64,000 bases of DNA from Paraliobacillus sp044383835 (lineage in GTDB: Bacteria; Bacillota; Bacilli; Bacillales; Amphibacillaceae): positions 124,001 through 188,000 of the forward strand of contig NZ_JBISEP010000002.1 of NCBI RefSeq assembly GCF_044383835.1. Direction: 5' to 3'. This document shows positions 34,499 through 43,873 of the stretch, in pieces. The notes beneath the pieces are model-generated. The model ran no database searches. It was not told the origin of the DNA and worked only from the letters and a program-made list of their open reading frames with translations. Positions within the stretch are counted from its first letter, which is position 1. Every line of letters begins with the position of its first letter. The position numbers were made by a program, and so were the translations under genes.

Positions 34499-34558
34499 TT
34501 GTAAAATTCTTTTAGGCAAGTTATAATAATTCACAAGAAACATGCGCAACCGTTTTCA
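34499..34558 (+). promoter_or_regulatory. mdxE promoter and candidate operator
   Basis: TTGTAA (34499-34504), 17 bp, TATAAT (34522-34527). Just downstream of the expected start, TGCGCAACCGTTTTCA (34543-34558) has the LacI-family look (half-sites GCAA and TTTC around CCG). Binding there would block transcription of the maltodextrin operon. Confidence 0.6.
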
Positions 34559-34597
34559 TTAAAACCTATATTATCATTACAAGGAGGCTTATGTGTT

Positions 34598-35887
34598 ATG
34601 AAGAAATGGTTTTTATCTTTCGTAGGAATATTTTTTTTAGCAGGCACACTAGTAGGCTGCGGTCCAGAAGAAACAGGTTCAAAAAATACTGGTGACGGTA
34701 ATGACGAAGGAAAAGAAAAAGCTGTGGAAATGCCAGAAAAACCAGAAAAATTAACCATCTGGGTAAACGCAGAAGAAAAGCAGGAAGAAGCTGTAGGACA
34801 AATCGCCGAAAAATACACAGAAGAAACTGACATTGAAATTGAAGCGATTCCAATTAATATGCTTGATCAAATTGAAAAATTGGATGTTGAAGGACCCGCA
34901 GGAAACGGACCAGATATCATCTTCCAACCCCATGATAGAATTGGTGACTTAGTTCTACGCGGGCTAATTGATCCAGTTAATTTAAATGATAAAGCAGCAG
35001 AATACACAGATGCAGCGATAAGCGCTGTAACAAATGACGGTGAAACATGGGGTTATCCTGCAGTAACCGAAACATACTCACTATTCTATAACCAAGCATT
35101 GGTTGATAGCGCACCAGAAACAATGGACGATTTAATGACCATTGCCGAAGAAAAAACAAATACTAGCAATGATGCATATGGTTTCTTAATGGAAGCAGCA
35201 AATTTCTATTTCACATATCCGTTTTTCTCTGGTAACGGGGCATATGTATTCGCTAACAATGATGGTGCGTACGACATTAGCGATATCGGTTTAAACAATG
35301 ATGGTGCTGTAGAGGGTGGTAAATTAATGCAGTCTTGGTTTGATAACGATTACATCCCTCAAGATTTAACTCCCGATATTATGAACGGATTATTTAAAGA
35401 AGGAAAAGTCGCCGCTGTTATTAACGGTCCTTGGATGGTAAGAGAATATCATGATGCACTTGGAGATGATTTACAAGCAACCCCACTCCCGACATTAGAT
35501 AATGGCGAGCATCCAAAATCATTCGTAGGTGTAAAAGCTTATTTATTATCATATTACTCAAATAACAAAGAGTGGGCACAAGATTTCATGTCTTATATCA
35601 CTAATAAAGAAAACGCAATGCTTTACTATGATGTTGCTGGCGAAATGCCTGCTCGTGTAGATTCTATCGATGATCCAGCAATAGCAGATGATCCAATCTA
35701 TTCTGCATTCGCAGAACAAGCAACTTACGGCGAGCCAATGCCTGGCGTTCCTGCAATGCAACAGATTTGGGACCCTATTAATAACGCACTCTCATTTATT
35801 TCTAAAGGGGAACCTGTTGAAGATGTGCTAGACGAAGCCGTTCAAACGATTTCAGATAACATAGAGGCATCTGGAGCTACAGAATAA
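34598..35887 (+). CDS. mdxE: Maltodextrin ABC transporter binding lipoprotein
   Basis: A 429-residue solute-binding lipoprotein. Its signal peptide ends in lipobox TLVGC (Cys21). An acidic linker follows, then a MalE-type two-lobe domain: LTIWVNAEEKQEEAVGQIAE, PDIIFQPHDRIGDLV, AVTETYSLFYNQALV, and KVAAVINGPWMVREYHDALG. It captures maltose or maltodextrins outside the cell and feeds MdxF-MdxG. The ATG follows AAGGAGG. A stem-loop separates it from mdxF. No ATPase gene is present, as in B. subtilis, where MsmX is shared between systems. Confidence 0.93.
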   Translation: MKKWFLSFVGIFFLAGTLVGCGPEETGSKNTGDGNDEGKEKAVEMPEKPEKLTIWVNAEEKQEEAVGQIAEKYTEETDIEIEAIPINMLDQIEKLDVEGPAGNGPDIIFQPHDRIGDLVLRGLIDPVNLNDKAAEYTDAAISAVTNDGETWGYPAVTETYSLFYNQALVDSAPETMDDLMTIAEEKTNTSNDAYGFLMEAANFYFTYPFFSGNGAYVFANNDGAYDISDIGLNNDGAVEGGKLMQSWFDNDYIPQDLTPDIMNGLFKEGKVAAVINGPWMVREYHDALGDDLQATPLPTLDNGEHPKSFVGVKAYLLSYYSNNKEWAQDFMSYITNKENAMLYYDVAGEMPARVDSIDDPAIADDPIYSAFAEQATYGEPMPGVPAMQQIWDPINNALSFISKGEPVEDVLDEAVQTISDNIEASGATE

Positions 35888-35898
35888 ATATTAGATAC

Positions 35899-35931
35899 TG
35901 CTATATGGGAAGCGCCCCTCCCCATATAGCA
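35899..35931 (+). other. Intercistronic stem-loop between mdxE and mdxF
   Basis: TGCTATATGGG and CCCATATAGCA form a perfect 11-bp stem with an 11-nt loop and no T-run. In transport operons such hairpins usually stabilise the upstream binding-protein message or attenuate read-through. Confidence 0.55.
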
Positions 35932-35954
35932 CTTGTATTAAGGGAGGAAATAAA

Positions 35955-37241
35955 GTGGCTTCGCTGAAAAAAATCAATCTTAGTCAACGACGAAACAGAG
36001 CTACGTTACTATCTGTCATTCCAGGATTAGGTCAATTATATAACAAGCGTTATATGAAAGGGATACTACTATTAGTGGTTACCGTCTCTTTTTTAATAAC
36101 AACTTGGAATTATATTGATATCGGTATTTGGGGACTTTTCACTCTTGGAACTATCCCAAGAGAACACCATTCTATTCAATTATTGATTCAAGGGTTTATT
36201 TCTTTAATCATTTTAGCATTTGGCATTGCAATATACTTTTATAATTTATGTGATGCACGCAAAGATGCGATTGCGATCGAGAAAGGAAAACCAAACCCTT
36301 CACTATTACAAGGCGTACGAGATTTTTACAATAACGGTTTCCCTTATTTCATGATATTACCTGGATTAGCAATGTTACTTTTTATTGTTGTTCTACCTTT
36401 GTTATTTATGGTTGCATTAGCATTCACAAATTATAACCAGTATAACGCACCACCAAGAAAGCTATTGGATTGGGTAGGATTTGACAACTTTATTAACTTA
36501 ATCAATATTGATATTTGGCAAGATACTTTCTTAAACGTATTCACATGGACCATTGTTTGGACAGTAGTTGCAACGACATTACAAATTGTACTTGGACTTT
36601 TTTTAGCTTTACTTGTAAATGATAAACGGATTAAATTTAAACGGACCATCCGAACTGTATTAATCTTGCCTTGGGCCGTGCCAGCATTCGTATCCATTTT
36701 AATATTTTCAGCATTATTTAACCCTACTTTTGGCGCAATCAATCGAGATATTCTTAGTCAGTTTAATTTGATGATCCCCTGGTTATCTGATCCATTTTGG
36801 GCGAAAATCGCATTAATTATGATCCAAACATGGTTAGGCTTTCCATTTGTTTTTGCACTCTTCACCGGTGTTTTACAAAGCGTTCCGTCTGACATGTATG
36901 AGGCCGCAGATGTAGATGGTGGGACAAGAATGCAAAAGTTTCGCTTTATTACACTACCTCACATCTTGTTCGCAACTGCACCACTGCTCATTATGCAGTA
37001 TGCACAGAATTTTAATAACTTTAATATTATCTACTTATTTAACGAAGGTCTACCAGCAGTCCGCGGGCAAAACGCAGGAGGTACTGATATTTTAATTTCA
37101 TGGGTATACAAACTAACCTTTGAAACGAACAACTACAACATGGCTGCAGCTATAACGATTATCATGGGAGTCATTGTAATGGGATTCGCATTTTTCCAAT
37201 TTAGAAAAACAGCTTCATTTAAAGAGGAGGGGCGTTACTAA
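35955..37241 (+). CDS. mdxF: Maltodextrin ABC transporter permease MdxF
   Basis: A 428-residue permease with about eight helices. It is long, as in B. subtilis MdxF: the N-terminal extension LSVIPGLGQLYNKRYMKGIL precedes two extra helices before the MalF core. The binding-protein-dependent permease loop for the ATPase is EAADVDGGTRMQKFRFITLP. Other family blocks are LILPWAVPAFVSILIF and NFNNFNIIYLFNEGLPAV. The start is GTG after GGGAGG. It ends in TAATG overlapping mdxG. Confidence 0.93.
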   Translation: MASLKKINLSQRRNRATLLSVIPGLGQLYNKRYMKGILLLVVTVSFLITTWNYIDIGIWGLFTLGTIPREHHSIQLLIQGFISLIILAFGIAIYFYNLCDARKDAIAIEKGKPNPSLLQGVRDFYNNGFPYFMILPGLAMLLFIVVLPLLFMVALAFTNYNQYNAPPRKLLDWVGFDNFINLINIDIWQDTFLNVFTWTIVWTVVATTLQIVLGLFLALLVNDKRIKFKRTIRTVLILPWAVPAFVSILIFSALFNPTFGAINRDILSQFNLMIPWLSDPFWAKIALIMIQTWLGFPFVFALFTGVLQSVPSDMYEAADVDGGTRMQKFRFITLPHILFATAPLLIMQYAQNFNNFNIIYLFNEGLPAVRGQNAGGTDILISWVYKLTFETNNYNMAAAITIIMGVIVMGFAFFQFRKTASFKEEGRY

Positions 37242-38089
37242 TGACTATTAATCGTAAAACAAAATCAAAAGCGGAAGTAGCGTTCATCTACTTATTTCTA
37301 ATTATCATGTTTATACTAATCGGTTACCCTTTAATATGGACTGTTATGATGAGCATAAACCCAGGTACAAATATGCTAGTAACGCAACTCATTCCCGAAA
37401 ACCCTACACTTGAGCATTACAAATGGTTATTCACCAGTCCTAATAGCGATTATTTAATATGGTATAAAAACAGTTTAGGGGTTGCAATCGCTAATTCTCT
37501 AGGTTCCGTTGTCATCACTTCATTAATCGCTTATGTATTTTCAAGATACAAATTTATCGGACGAAAGTATGGCTTATACATGTTTTTATTACTTCAAATG
37601 TTTCCAGCACTAATGGGAATGGTTGCCTTGTATATTTTATTAACCACCATTGGTTTAACTGATTCTTTAGTCGGCTTAACGTTGATATATCTAGGCGGGC
37701 AAATTCCTTTTAACGCTTGGTTAGTAAAAGGGTACTTTGATACGATCCCTAGAGAATTAGATGAAGCCGCAAAGATCGATGGAGCTGGACATTTACGAAT
37801 TTTTTGGTCTGTTATGCTTCCGCTCGCGAAACCAATTTTAGCAGTTGTTGCATTATTTAATTTTATGGCTCCCTTCATGGATTTCTTATTGCCACGCATT
37901 GTATTAACAAGTCCAGAAAAATATACATTAGCCTTGGGGTTATATAATTTTATTAATGATCAATTTTCAACTAACTTTACCCGTTTTTCTGCTGGCGCGA
38001 TTCTAATCGCCGTTCCGATCGCACTAGTATTCTTACTGTTACAACGCTATTTAATTGGCGGTTTAACAGCAGGAGCAACAAAAGGATAA
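37241..38089 (+). CDS. mdxG: Maltodextrin ABC transporter permease MdxG
   Basis: A 282-residue MalG-type permease with six helices. The EAA loop is ELDEAAKIDGAGHLRIFWS, followed by MLPLAKPILAVVALFNF. The C-terminal FSAGAILIAVPIALVFLLLQ and RYLIGGLTAGATKG match MdxG/MalG. It overlaps mdxF by one base (TAATG) with GAGGAGG upstream, so both permeases are made in equal amounts. A terminator follows immediately. Confidence 0.94.
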   Translation: MTINRKTKSKAEVAFIYLFLIIMFILIGYPLIWTVMMSINPGTNMLVTQLIPENPTLEHYKWLFTSPNSDYLIWYKNSLGVAIANSLGSVVITSLIAYVFSRYKFIGRKYGLYMFLLLQMFPALMGMVALYILLTTIGLTDSLVGLTLIYLGGQIPFNAWLVKGYFDTIPRELDEAAKIDGAGHLRIFWSVMLPLAKPILAVVALFNFMAPFMDFLLPRIVLTSPEKYTLALGLYNFINDQFSTNFTRFSAGAILIAVPIALVFLLLQRYLIGGLTAGATKG

Positions 38090-38095
38090 TCGAGT

Positions 38096-38140
38096 AAGTA
38101 ATCCAAGCAACGATTATCCTGTTGTTTGGATTACTTGTTT
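38096..38140 (+). terminator. Intrinsic terminator after mdxG
   Basis: AAGTAATCCAA-GCAAC (38096-38111) pairs with GTTG-TTTGGATTACTT (38121-38136), followed by GTTTGTTTT. It separates the transporter operon from the regulator gene. Confidence 0.75.
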
Positions 38141-38141
38141 G

Positions 38142-38170
38142 TTTTCAAAGCGTTAACGTTCGTTTATAAT
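38142..38170 (+). promoter_or_regulatory. malR promoter with dyad in spacer
   Basis: A good -10 box TATAAT (38165-38170) has a weak -35 (TTTTCA, 38142-38147) at 17 bp. The spacer contains AAGCGTTAACGTT, a dyad centred on GTTAAC typical of LacI/CcpA-type operators. Autoregulation or CcpA control is likely. Confidence 0.55.
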
Positions 38171-38215
38171 ATGGATGAATAAAGAAAGATTAATTTTTCA
38201 GAGGATGGAATGTAT

Positions 38216-39241
38216 ATGGCAGTTACCATTAAAGATGTAGCAAAAAAAGCAAATGTAGCACCTTCTACTGTTTCGCGAGTAATTGCAGACAGCCCACGCA
38301 TTAGTACAGATACGAAAAAGCGGGTGCGAAAAGCAATGAAGGAATTAGGCTATCACCCAAATGTCAATGCAAGAAATTTAGCAGTACGATCAACAAAAGC
38401 AATTGGAGTAATCATGCCAACATCTGCTGAAACCGCTCTACAAAATCCTTTCTTTCCCGAAGTATTAAGAGGAGTCGGGACATTCGCACATGAAACAGAG
38501 TACTCATTATATGTATCAACAGGCGGAGATGCAGCACAACTTTTTGAAGAGGTTAAGCGCATGGTTTATGGCAATTGGGTTGATGGTATCATCCTATTAT
38601 ATTCTCGAGTATCAGACCCTATCATGGACTTTTTACTAGAGGAAACTTTTCCTTTTGTTGTCGTTGGAAAACCCTATGAGAACGAGAGTAAAATCACATA
38701 TGTCGATAACGATAATTTTGCGGCAAGCGCAGATGTGACCAATCACTTGATCGAGCTAGGGCATCAACACATTGCGTTTATTGGCGGTTCTAAAGACCTT
38801 GTTGTCACCGTTGATCGTCTTCATGGCTATCAACGAGCCATAAAGGATGCAAATTTAACTACACAACCAGACTATGTTGTTCATGCAGAGTTCTTAAAAT
38901 CAGGTGGAAGAAAAGCTGTAGAAAGATTATTCTCGTTAGAAGCACCCCCTACCGCACTCGTTATTGCTGATGACATTATGAGCCTAGGGGTTATAAACAT
39001 GCTAGAAGAACTTGGAATAGCTTGTCCCGAAGATATCTCCATTACCAGCTTCAACAATTTATATTTATCTGAAATTACAAGACCATCGCTTACAACTGTG
39101 GACATTCAAATATTTATGCTCGGTGTTCAAGCCGCCAAATGTTTAATCGAAAAGGTTACAAACAAAGATGAACCCGCAAAACGAATCATCATACCACATA
39201 CAATTATTTATCGAAATTCAACAAAAGATGTTTCTGAATGA
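38216..39241 (+). CDS. malR: LacI-family maltose regulator
   Basis: A 341-residue LacI/GalR-type repressor. N-terminal HTH and hinge: MAVTIKDVAKKANVAPSTVS, RVIADSPRIS, LGYHPNVNARNLAV. The periplasmic-binding-like effector domain follows (IGVIMPTSAETALQNPFFPE, DGIILLYSRVSDPIMDFLLE, FVVVGKPYENESKITYVDND, HIAFIGGSKDL). These blocks match the MalR branch found next to maltose genes in Listeria and Staphylococcus. It is encoded directly after mdxEFG with its own promoter. The ATG at 38216 starts the conserved N-terminus; an ATG at 38210 is an alternative. Confidence 0.9.
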   Translation: MAVTIKDVAKKANVAPSTVSRVIADSPRISTDTKKRVRKAMKELGYHPNVNARNLAVRSTKAIGVIMPTSAETALQNPFFPEVLRGVGTFAHETEYSLYVSTGGDAAQLFEEVKRMVYGNWVDGIILLYSRVSDPIMDFLLEETFPFVVVGKPYENESKITYVDNDNFAASADVTNHLIELGHQHIAFIGGSKDLVVTVDRLHGYQRAIKDANLTTQPDYVVHAEFLKSGGRKAVERLFSLEAPPTALVIADDIMSLGVINMLEELGIACPEDISITSFNNLYLSEITRPSLTTVDIQIFMLGVQAAKCLIEKVTNKDEPAKRIIIPHTIIYRNSTKDVSE

Positions 39242-39245
39242 TTAT

Positions 39246-39282
39246 AGAAAAGTCAAGGTAATGACATCACCTTGACTTTTCT
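39246..39282. terminator. Bidirectional intrinsic terminator
   Basis: A perfect 14-bp stem (AGAAAAGTCAAGGT with ACCTTGACTTTTCT) with a 9-nt loop between the convergent malR and AbgT genes. Confidence 0.88.
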
Positions 39283-39284
39283 AA

Positions 39285-40811
39285 TCAACCTGTATAATGA
39301 ATAGGTGAACCTGGACCTAAATCAATTCCTAATAGCATCCAAACAACGAGCATTACTGTCCATGCAATTAAGAAGAAGATCGTATACGGAAACATTGTAG
39401 AAATCAACGTTCCAATCCCCATTTTCTTATCATATTTTTGCGCAAAAGCAATAACTACCGCAAAATAAGTCATTAATGGCGAAATAATATTTGTAGCCGA
39501 ATCAGCGATACGATAAGCCATTTGAGTTAACTCAGGTGAATAGCCCATCCCCATCATAATCGGAACAAATACAGGCGCCATCATCGCCCATTTCGCTGTA
39601 GCACTGCCTATAAAAACATTAATAAATCCGGCAATCAGAATAAATAGTATAATTAATGGAATACCTTCTAATTGAATACTTTCTAGAAAATCAGCACCAT
39701 AAACACCAATAACCAAACCTAAATTGGATTCATTAAAATAAGCAACAAATTGCCCAGCAGTAAACGATAGAACAATAAACATTCCCATAGCTGCCATCGC
39801 ATCAGATAATTTACTTGCCACATCTTTATCACTTGTGATATTTTTTGTAACAATACCATAAACTAAACCAGGAACAAAGAAGGCAAAGATAATAATGACA
39901 ACCAACGACTGCATAAATGGAGATTGAATAATTGCCCCATCTTCCCCACGTAGCGGTGCACCTTCAGGTACAATTAAGAAAGAAGCAGCAATCACTGTAA
40001 CAAGTAAACTTAACCCTGCATAAATTAAGCCTTTTTTCTCTATCTTACTTAAACCTGTTAAATTTTCTGTATAATCCCCTTCATATTTACCTAACCTAGG
40101 TTCAACTAATTTCTCTGTAACAACCGCACCAACAATAGTAAGCAAAAAGACCGATACAATAATAAAATAATAATTCATAGTAATATTCATGCCTTCTGCA
40201 TAACTCGGATCGACAATAGCAGCGGCCTCTATCGTCATATTTGCTAGCAATGGTTCAAGCGAGGATAATAACAAGTTAGCACTAAAACCTGCCGAAACAC
40301 CAGCAAATGCAGCGGCAAGACCAGCAAGCGGATGACGTCCTAACGCCGCAAAAATAACAGCACCTAAAGGTGGTAAAACGACATATCCGGCATCAGTAGC
40401 TACACTTGACATAACACCCGCAAACACAAGCCCTGCTGTAATCAGGCTCTTAGGAATAGCCAAAACAAAACCGCGCAAACAAGCACTAATAAGTCCAGAA
40501 CGCTCTGCCAAACCGATACCAAGCATTGTAGCAAGCACCACACCTAATGGAGCAAAATTAATAAAGTTATCTACCATACTTGTAAATATATAAGCAATTC
40601 CTTCTCCATTTAATAAATTCTTTACAGTAATCATTTCCCCTGGTTGACCCGGATGCTCAACCGAAACACCTGTGGCAGAAACAATTGCAGATACGACTAA
40701 AACAAGCAACGCAAGCAATGCAAATAATGCGACAGGATGAGGAAGCTTATTTCCAACAGTTTCAATTCTATCTAGACTTCGTTGGAAAAAGCTTTTCTTT
40801 CTCTTTGACAC
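39285..40811 (-). CDS. AbgT-family transporter
   Basis: A 508-residue membrane protein with 11 or more helices, of the AbgT family (p-aminobenzoyl-glutamate transporters; some members export sulfonamides). Blocks seen: VGNKLPHPVALFALLALLVL, FAPLGVVLATMLGIGLAERS, GVMSSVATDAGYVVLPPLGA, HPLAGLAAAFAGVSAGFSAN and ATAKWAMMAPVFVPIMM. The start is GTG, 8 nt after AAAGGAG. No partner aminohydrolase (AbgA/B) is adjacent, so the substrate is uncertain. Confidence 0.92.
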   Translation of the reverse strand: MSKRKKSFFQRSLDRIETVGNKLPHPVALFALLALLVLVVSAIVSATGVSVEHPGQPGEMITVKNLLNGEGIAYIFTSMVDNFINFAPLGVVLATMLGIGLAERSGLISACLRGFVLAIPKSLITAGLVFAGVMSSVATDAGYVVLPPLGAVIFAALGRHPLAGLAAAFAGVSAGFSANLLLSSLEPLLANMTIEAAAIVDPSYAEGMNITMNYYFIIVSVFLLTIVGAVVTEKLVEPRLGKYEGDYTENLTGLSKIEKKGLIYAGLSLLVTVIAASFLIVPEGAPLRGEDGAIIQSPFMQSLVVIIIFAFFVPGLVYGIVTKNITSDKDVASKLSDAMAAMGMFIVLSFTAGQFVAYFNESNLGLVIGVYGADFLESIQLEGIPLIILFILIAGFINVFIGSATAKWAMMAPVFVPIMMGMGYSPELTQMAYRIADSATNIISPLMTYFAVVIAFAQKYDKKMGIGTLISTMFPYTIFFLIAWTVMLVVWMLLGIDLGPGSPIHYTG

Positions 40812-41579
40812 GTCATCTACTCCTTTAATTAAAACATGAATTTTCTAACAATTGAATAAATATCAATGCACATTAATACACATTTTCAAAATATATCACA
40901 TTTCTTATTATTTTAAAAGATAAAAACAATTATTGCGAAAATTAAGAATTTCAATAGGTTAAGTTGTCAGTTCTAGGTGAAACATACAACCTTATTATCG
41001 TCTACAATCATGGATTCGAAAGGTTTTTACACAAGCATTTCCCATTAACTGTCGCAGAAAATTTTAATGTTGTATTTGACACAATAAACAGCGTTATTTT
41101 AAACAGTAGCATGACTCGCTTTAAGTCTGGGAGATTGTATCGTTACAATTGCAGTAGATAGCGCCTGTTAACTCAAAAGACATTAACTCTCATGTTAAGC
41201 ATGCTTTTCCGTTTCATTCGCTAACTTTAAGGCAGTATATGACGAAGCGTAGCATATTATACCAAAATTAAAAAATCAGTTAAAAAGATATAGCTAAAAT
41301 GTTGCAGGACACAGTTAACCTTAACATTTGTCTGTATCCAGTAGCTTTTATAATTAACAACAAAAAGCATTATCTAGATCAGTTAAGATAATGCTTTTTG
41401 TCCTATTCTATTCCTTTGATTTCATTCAACAAAGTAGAATTCCTAAAAACAATATAGTAGAGACTACTTGTTGTAAATAGATTACTCGTTCTTTTGTTTA
41501 ACTCTTTCAATAACAACTTTCAACCCAATGGATCACCCTAAACGTACCAGATATACAAACATCCAAATCTTACTGTATA
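40812..41579. other. 768-nt region without a recognisable gene
   Basis: Stops interrupt both strands. A 65-codon plus-strand frame at 40964-41161 begins with TTG and has no ribosome binding site, so I do not call it. The only clear element is a strong hairpin at 41362-41399. Confidence 0.5.
41362..41399. terminator. Strong intrinsic terminator far from any gene end
   Basis: A perfect 14-bp stem (AAAAAGCATTATCT with AGATAATGCTTTTT) with a 10-nt loop, T/A-rich on both flanks. The nearest gene end is the amino-acid binding lipoprotein, 180 nt to the right on the minus strand. Confidence 0.8.
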
Positions 41580-42419
41580 TTATTCTACACCTTCTATTTC
41601 TTTTATATCTGTTTCCAATTTTTCCGACACATCTTGTCCACCGAAAAATTGTTTTGATAATTCTGTTAACGTTTGGTCTTCTTTCATTTCTTCAAGCACA
41701 TCATCGATCTTTTGTGCTAATGTAGTTGCATCCTTCTCTGCAACAACACTAACTGTTTGTGGATGGAACTTTAAATCCGGATGTAGTTTCAAATCCATTT
41801 CTGGAAATGCTTCTAATGCAAGCAATTGTAGATAATAATCATTTATTACAACATCTGTCCGACCATTATCTACATCTCTTAAATAAACATCATTGGTTGC
41901 ATTTCCATAAGTGATCACTTCAGCTCCATATTTACGAGCAATATCACTATAAACAGTCGTTGCTGCACCTCCTGCTTTTTTACCTTTCAGATCTTCTAAA
42001 GATTCTATCCCCGAATGGTCCTCCGATCGGACAATCATAGTAGAATAAGAATATTTAATTGGGTCACTAAAAATGAATTTATCTTTACTCTCTTCCCTAG
42101 GACCTGCCGTTATAATATCAACACGACCTGATTGTAAAGCTGCTAGCATAGCATCAAACGACATGATTTCAAACTTCACTTCTACTTCCAAGCGCTTTGC
42201 TAATTCTCGGATTACCTCAACATTATATCCTGTTAAACGCTCAGACCCCTCCGGATAATAAGATGCTGGATACAACGTTCCCGCTGTCCCTACAACAATT
42301 TCCCCCGATTGTTGAATGTTTGACCATTTCTCTCCAGCAACATCCTTTTCAGATTCCTCGTCTTGCCCACATGCAGTAAGGATGAAAAGCACTATACATA
42401 AATAAATAACCCTTTTCAC
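41580..42419 (-). CDS. Amino-acid ABC transporter binding lipoprotein (family 3)
   Basis: A 279-residue lipoprotein; signal peptide with lipobox ILTAC (Cys17). The mature part is a solute-binding protein family 3 domain: GEIVVGTAGTLYPASYYPEG, LTGYNVEVIRELAKRL, FDAMLAALQSGRVDIITAG and GKKAGGAATTVYSDIARKYG. It probably binds an amino acid such as cystine or glutamine. No permease or ATPase gene is adjacent on either side, so it is an orphan component or its partners have been lost from the gap at 40.8-41.6 kb. The start has GGGGG upstream. Confidence 0.9.
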   Translation of the reverse strand: MKRVIYLCIVLFILTACGQDEESEKDVAGEKWSNIQQSGEIVVGTAGTLYPASYYPEGSERLTGYNVEVIRELAKRLEVEVKFEIMSFDAMLAALQSGRVDIITAGPREESKDKFIFSDPIKYSYSTMIVRSEDHSGIESLEDLKGKKAGGAATTVYSDIARKYGAEVITYGNATNDVYLRDVDNGRTDVVINDYYLQLLALEAFPEMDLKLHPDLKFHPQTVSVVAEKDATTLAQKIDDVLEEMKEDQTLTELSKQFFGGQDVSEKLETDIKEIEGVE

Positions 42420-42682
42420 AAATATCCCCCCTATTATATTATGAATACAAAATTAATATAACAGTTATAACTTATAATATCAACACTTTGCACACCTGTA
42501 TTAATAAATTAATAAATAATATTGATACAGAACAAGTCCAGCTTCACTTCCTACCATTTCAAACTGGTCTTCTTTTCAAGTACAGACGAGACAAGGGAAC
42601 ATCCAATAACAGTACATCGTAAAAAACAGTTTTTTATTAATGCATATCACATATTGCAACAGCCAAATGATTGGATCTAAAT

Positions 42683-42726
42683 AAAAAATGAACGATAATC
42701 TTAATCTAACATCTTATCGTTCATTT
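42683..42726 (-). terminator. Intrinsic terminator after serC
   Basis: A perfect 13-bp stem (AAATGAACGATAA, 42686-42698, with 42714-42726), followed on the minus strand by a T6 run, 59 nt beyond serC. The rest of 42420-42682 shows no gene. Confidence 0.8.
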
Positions 42727-42784
42727 CTTTATGCGTCATTTAGTTGTATCTCAACATTTTTAATTTTTATCTTTCCATAATCTG

Positions 42785-43873
42785 TTAGACGTAGTCTTTT
42801 TCAAACTTATTAATAAATGCAACTAGTTTCTCTACTCCTTCTTTCGGCATTGCGTTGTAGATACTAGCTCGCATTCCTCCGACAGAGCGATGACCTTTTA
42901 ATGTTTCTAACCCTTCTCCCTGTGCAGCTTTAATAAATTTCGCTTCTATATCTTTATCTCCATTCACAGAAACAAATGGAACATTCATCAATGACCGGTC
43001 TTTCCGATCAATTGGCGATGTAAATAGTTTTGATTCGTCAAGACATTGATAAAGTAACGCTGCCTTTTCTCGATTGATTTCCTCCATTACCTTCAGCCCA
43101 CCAAGATCTCTAATCCATTCAAACACCAGTTTAGCCATGTAGATAGCAAATGTAGGCGGTGTATTGTATAGCGATTCACTGTCTCTATGTGTTTCGTAAT
43201 TTAACATAGTAGGAGTGTGAGCTGGAGCATTACCAATTAAATCTTCACGAATAATCACCACAGTAAGACCAGCAGGACCAATATTTTTCTGTGCTCCTGC
43301 ATATATCAAGCCAAATTTCGATACATCAATATCCTCAGATAATATACTTGAAGACATGTCAGTTACAATTGGTACATTTCCTGCATCAGGAATGTCTCGA
43401 AACACGGTACCTTCTATTGTATTATTCATTGTAATATGGACGTAATCCGCTTTTGGATCAATCATATTTGATGTTACACTTGGAATATAAGTGAAATTTT
43501 TATCTTCCGAAGAAGCAATCACTCGAACCTCGCCAAACTTTTTTGCTTCTGCCATTGCTTTCTTCGACCAAGAACCGGTATGTACGAAATCTACTTTTCG
43601 ATTTTTAGTTAACACATTCATCGGAACCATCGCAAATTGCTGTGAAGCTCCTCCCTGCAAGAATAAAACGTTATAATTGTCAGGGATCGACATCAATTGA
43701 CGTAACAAGTTTTCTGCTTCTGCAATAATCTCAGTAAAAAACGTCGATCGATGACTAAGCTCCATAACTGACATTCCAGAGCCTTGATAGTTTAATAATT
43801 CCTTCTGTGCCTTTTCTAAAACTGGCAAAGGCAACATAGAAGGACCAGCTGAAAAATTATATACTCTATCCAT
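42785..43873 (-). CDS. serC: Phosphoserine aminotransferase
   Basis: A 362-residue class V-type PLP aminotransferase that converts 3-phosphohydroxypyruvate and glutamate to phosphoserine in serine synthesis, and also acts in pyridoxine synthesis in some bacteria. Motifs: YNFSAGPSMLPLPVLEKAQKE is the N-terminal hallmark; LFLQGGASQQFAMVPMN; the PLP lysine is in IYAGAQKNIGPAG; the C-terminal GHRSVGGMRASIYNAMP is diagnostic. It is monocistronic here; serA is not adjacent. Confidence 0.97.
   Translation of the reverse strand: MDRVYNFSAGPSMLPLPVLEKAQKELLNYQGSGMSVMELSHRSTFFTEIIAEAENLLRQLMSIPDNYNVLFLQGGASQQFAMVPMNVLTKNRKVDFVHTGSWSKKAMAEAKKFGEVRVIASSEDKNFTYIPSVTSNMIDPKADYVHITMNNTIEGTVFRDIPDAGNVPIVTDMSSSILSEDIDVSKFGLIYAGAQKNIGPAGLTVVIIREDLIGNAPAHTPTMLNYETHRDSESLYNTPPTFAIYMAKLVFEWIRDLGGLKVMEEINREKAALLYQCLDESKLFTSPIDRKDRSLMNVPFVSVNGDKDIEAKFIKAAQGEGLETLKGHRSVGGMRASIYNAMPKEGVEKLVAFINKFEKDYV

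Noticed and set aside
34531..35159. Minus-strand ORFs of 60-100 codons over mdxE
   Set aside because: They are antisense to a clear binding-protein gene, with low-complexity Phe/Leu-rich translations.
40964..41161. 65-codon plus-strand ORF in the gap beside the AbgT gene
   Set aside because: It starts with TTG and has no ribosome binding site and no recognisable motif. The region reads as non-coding.
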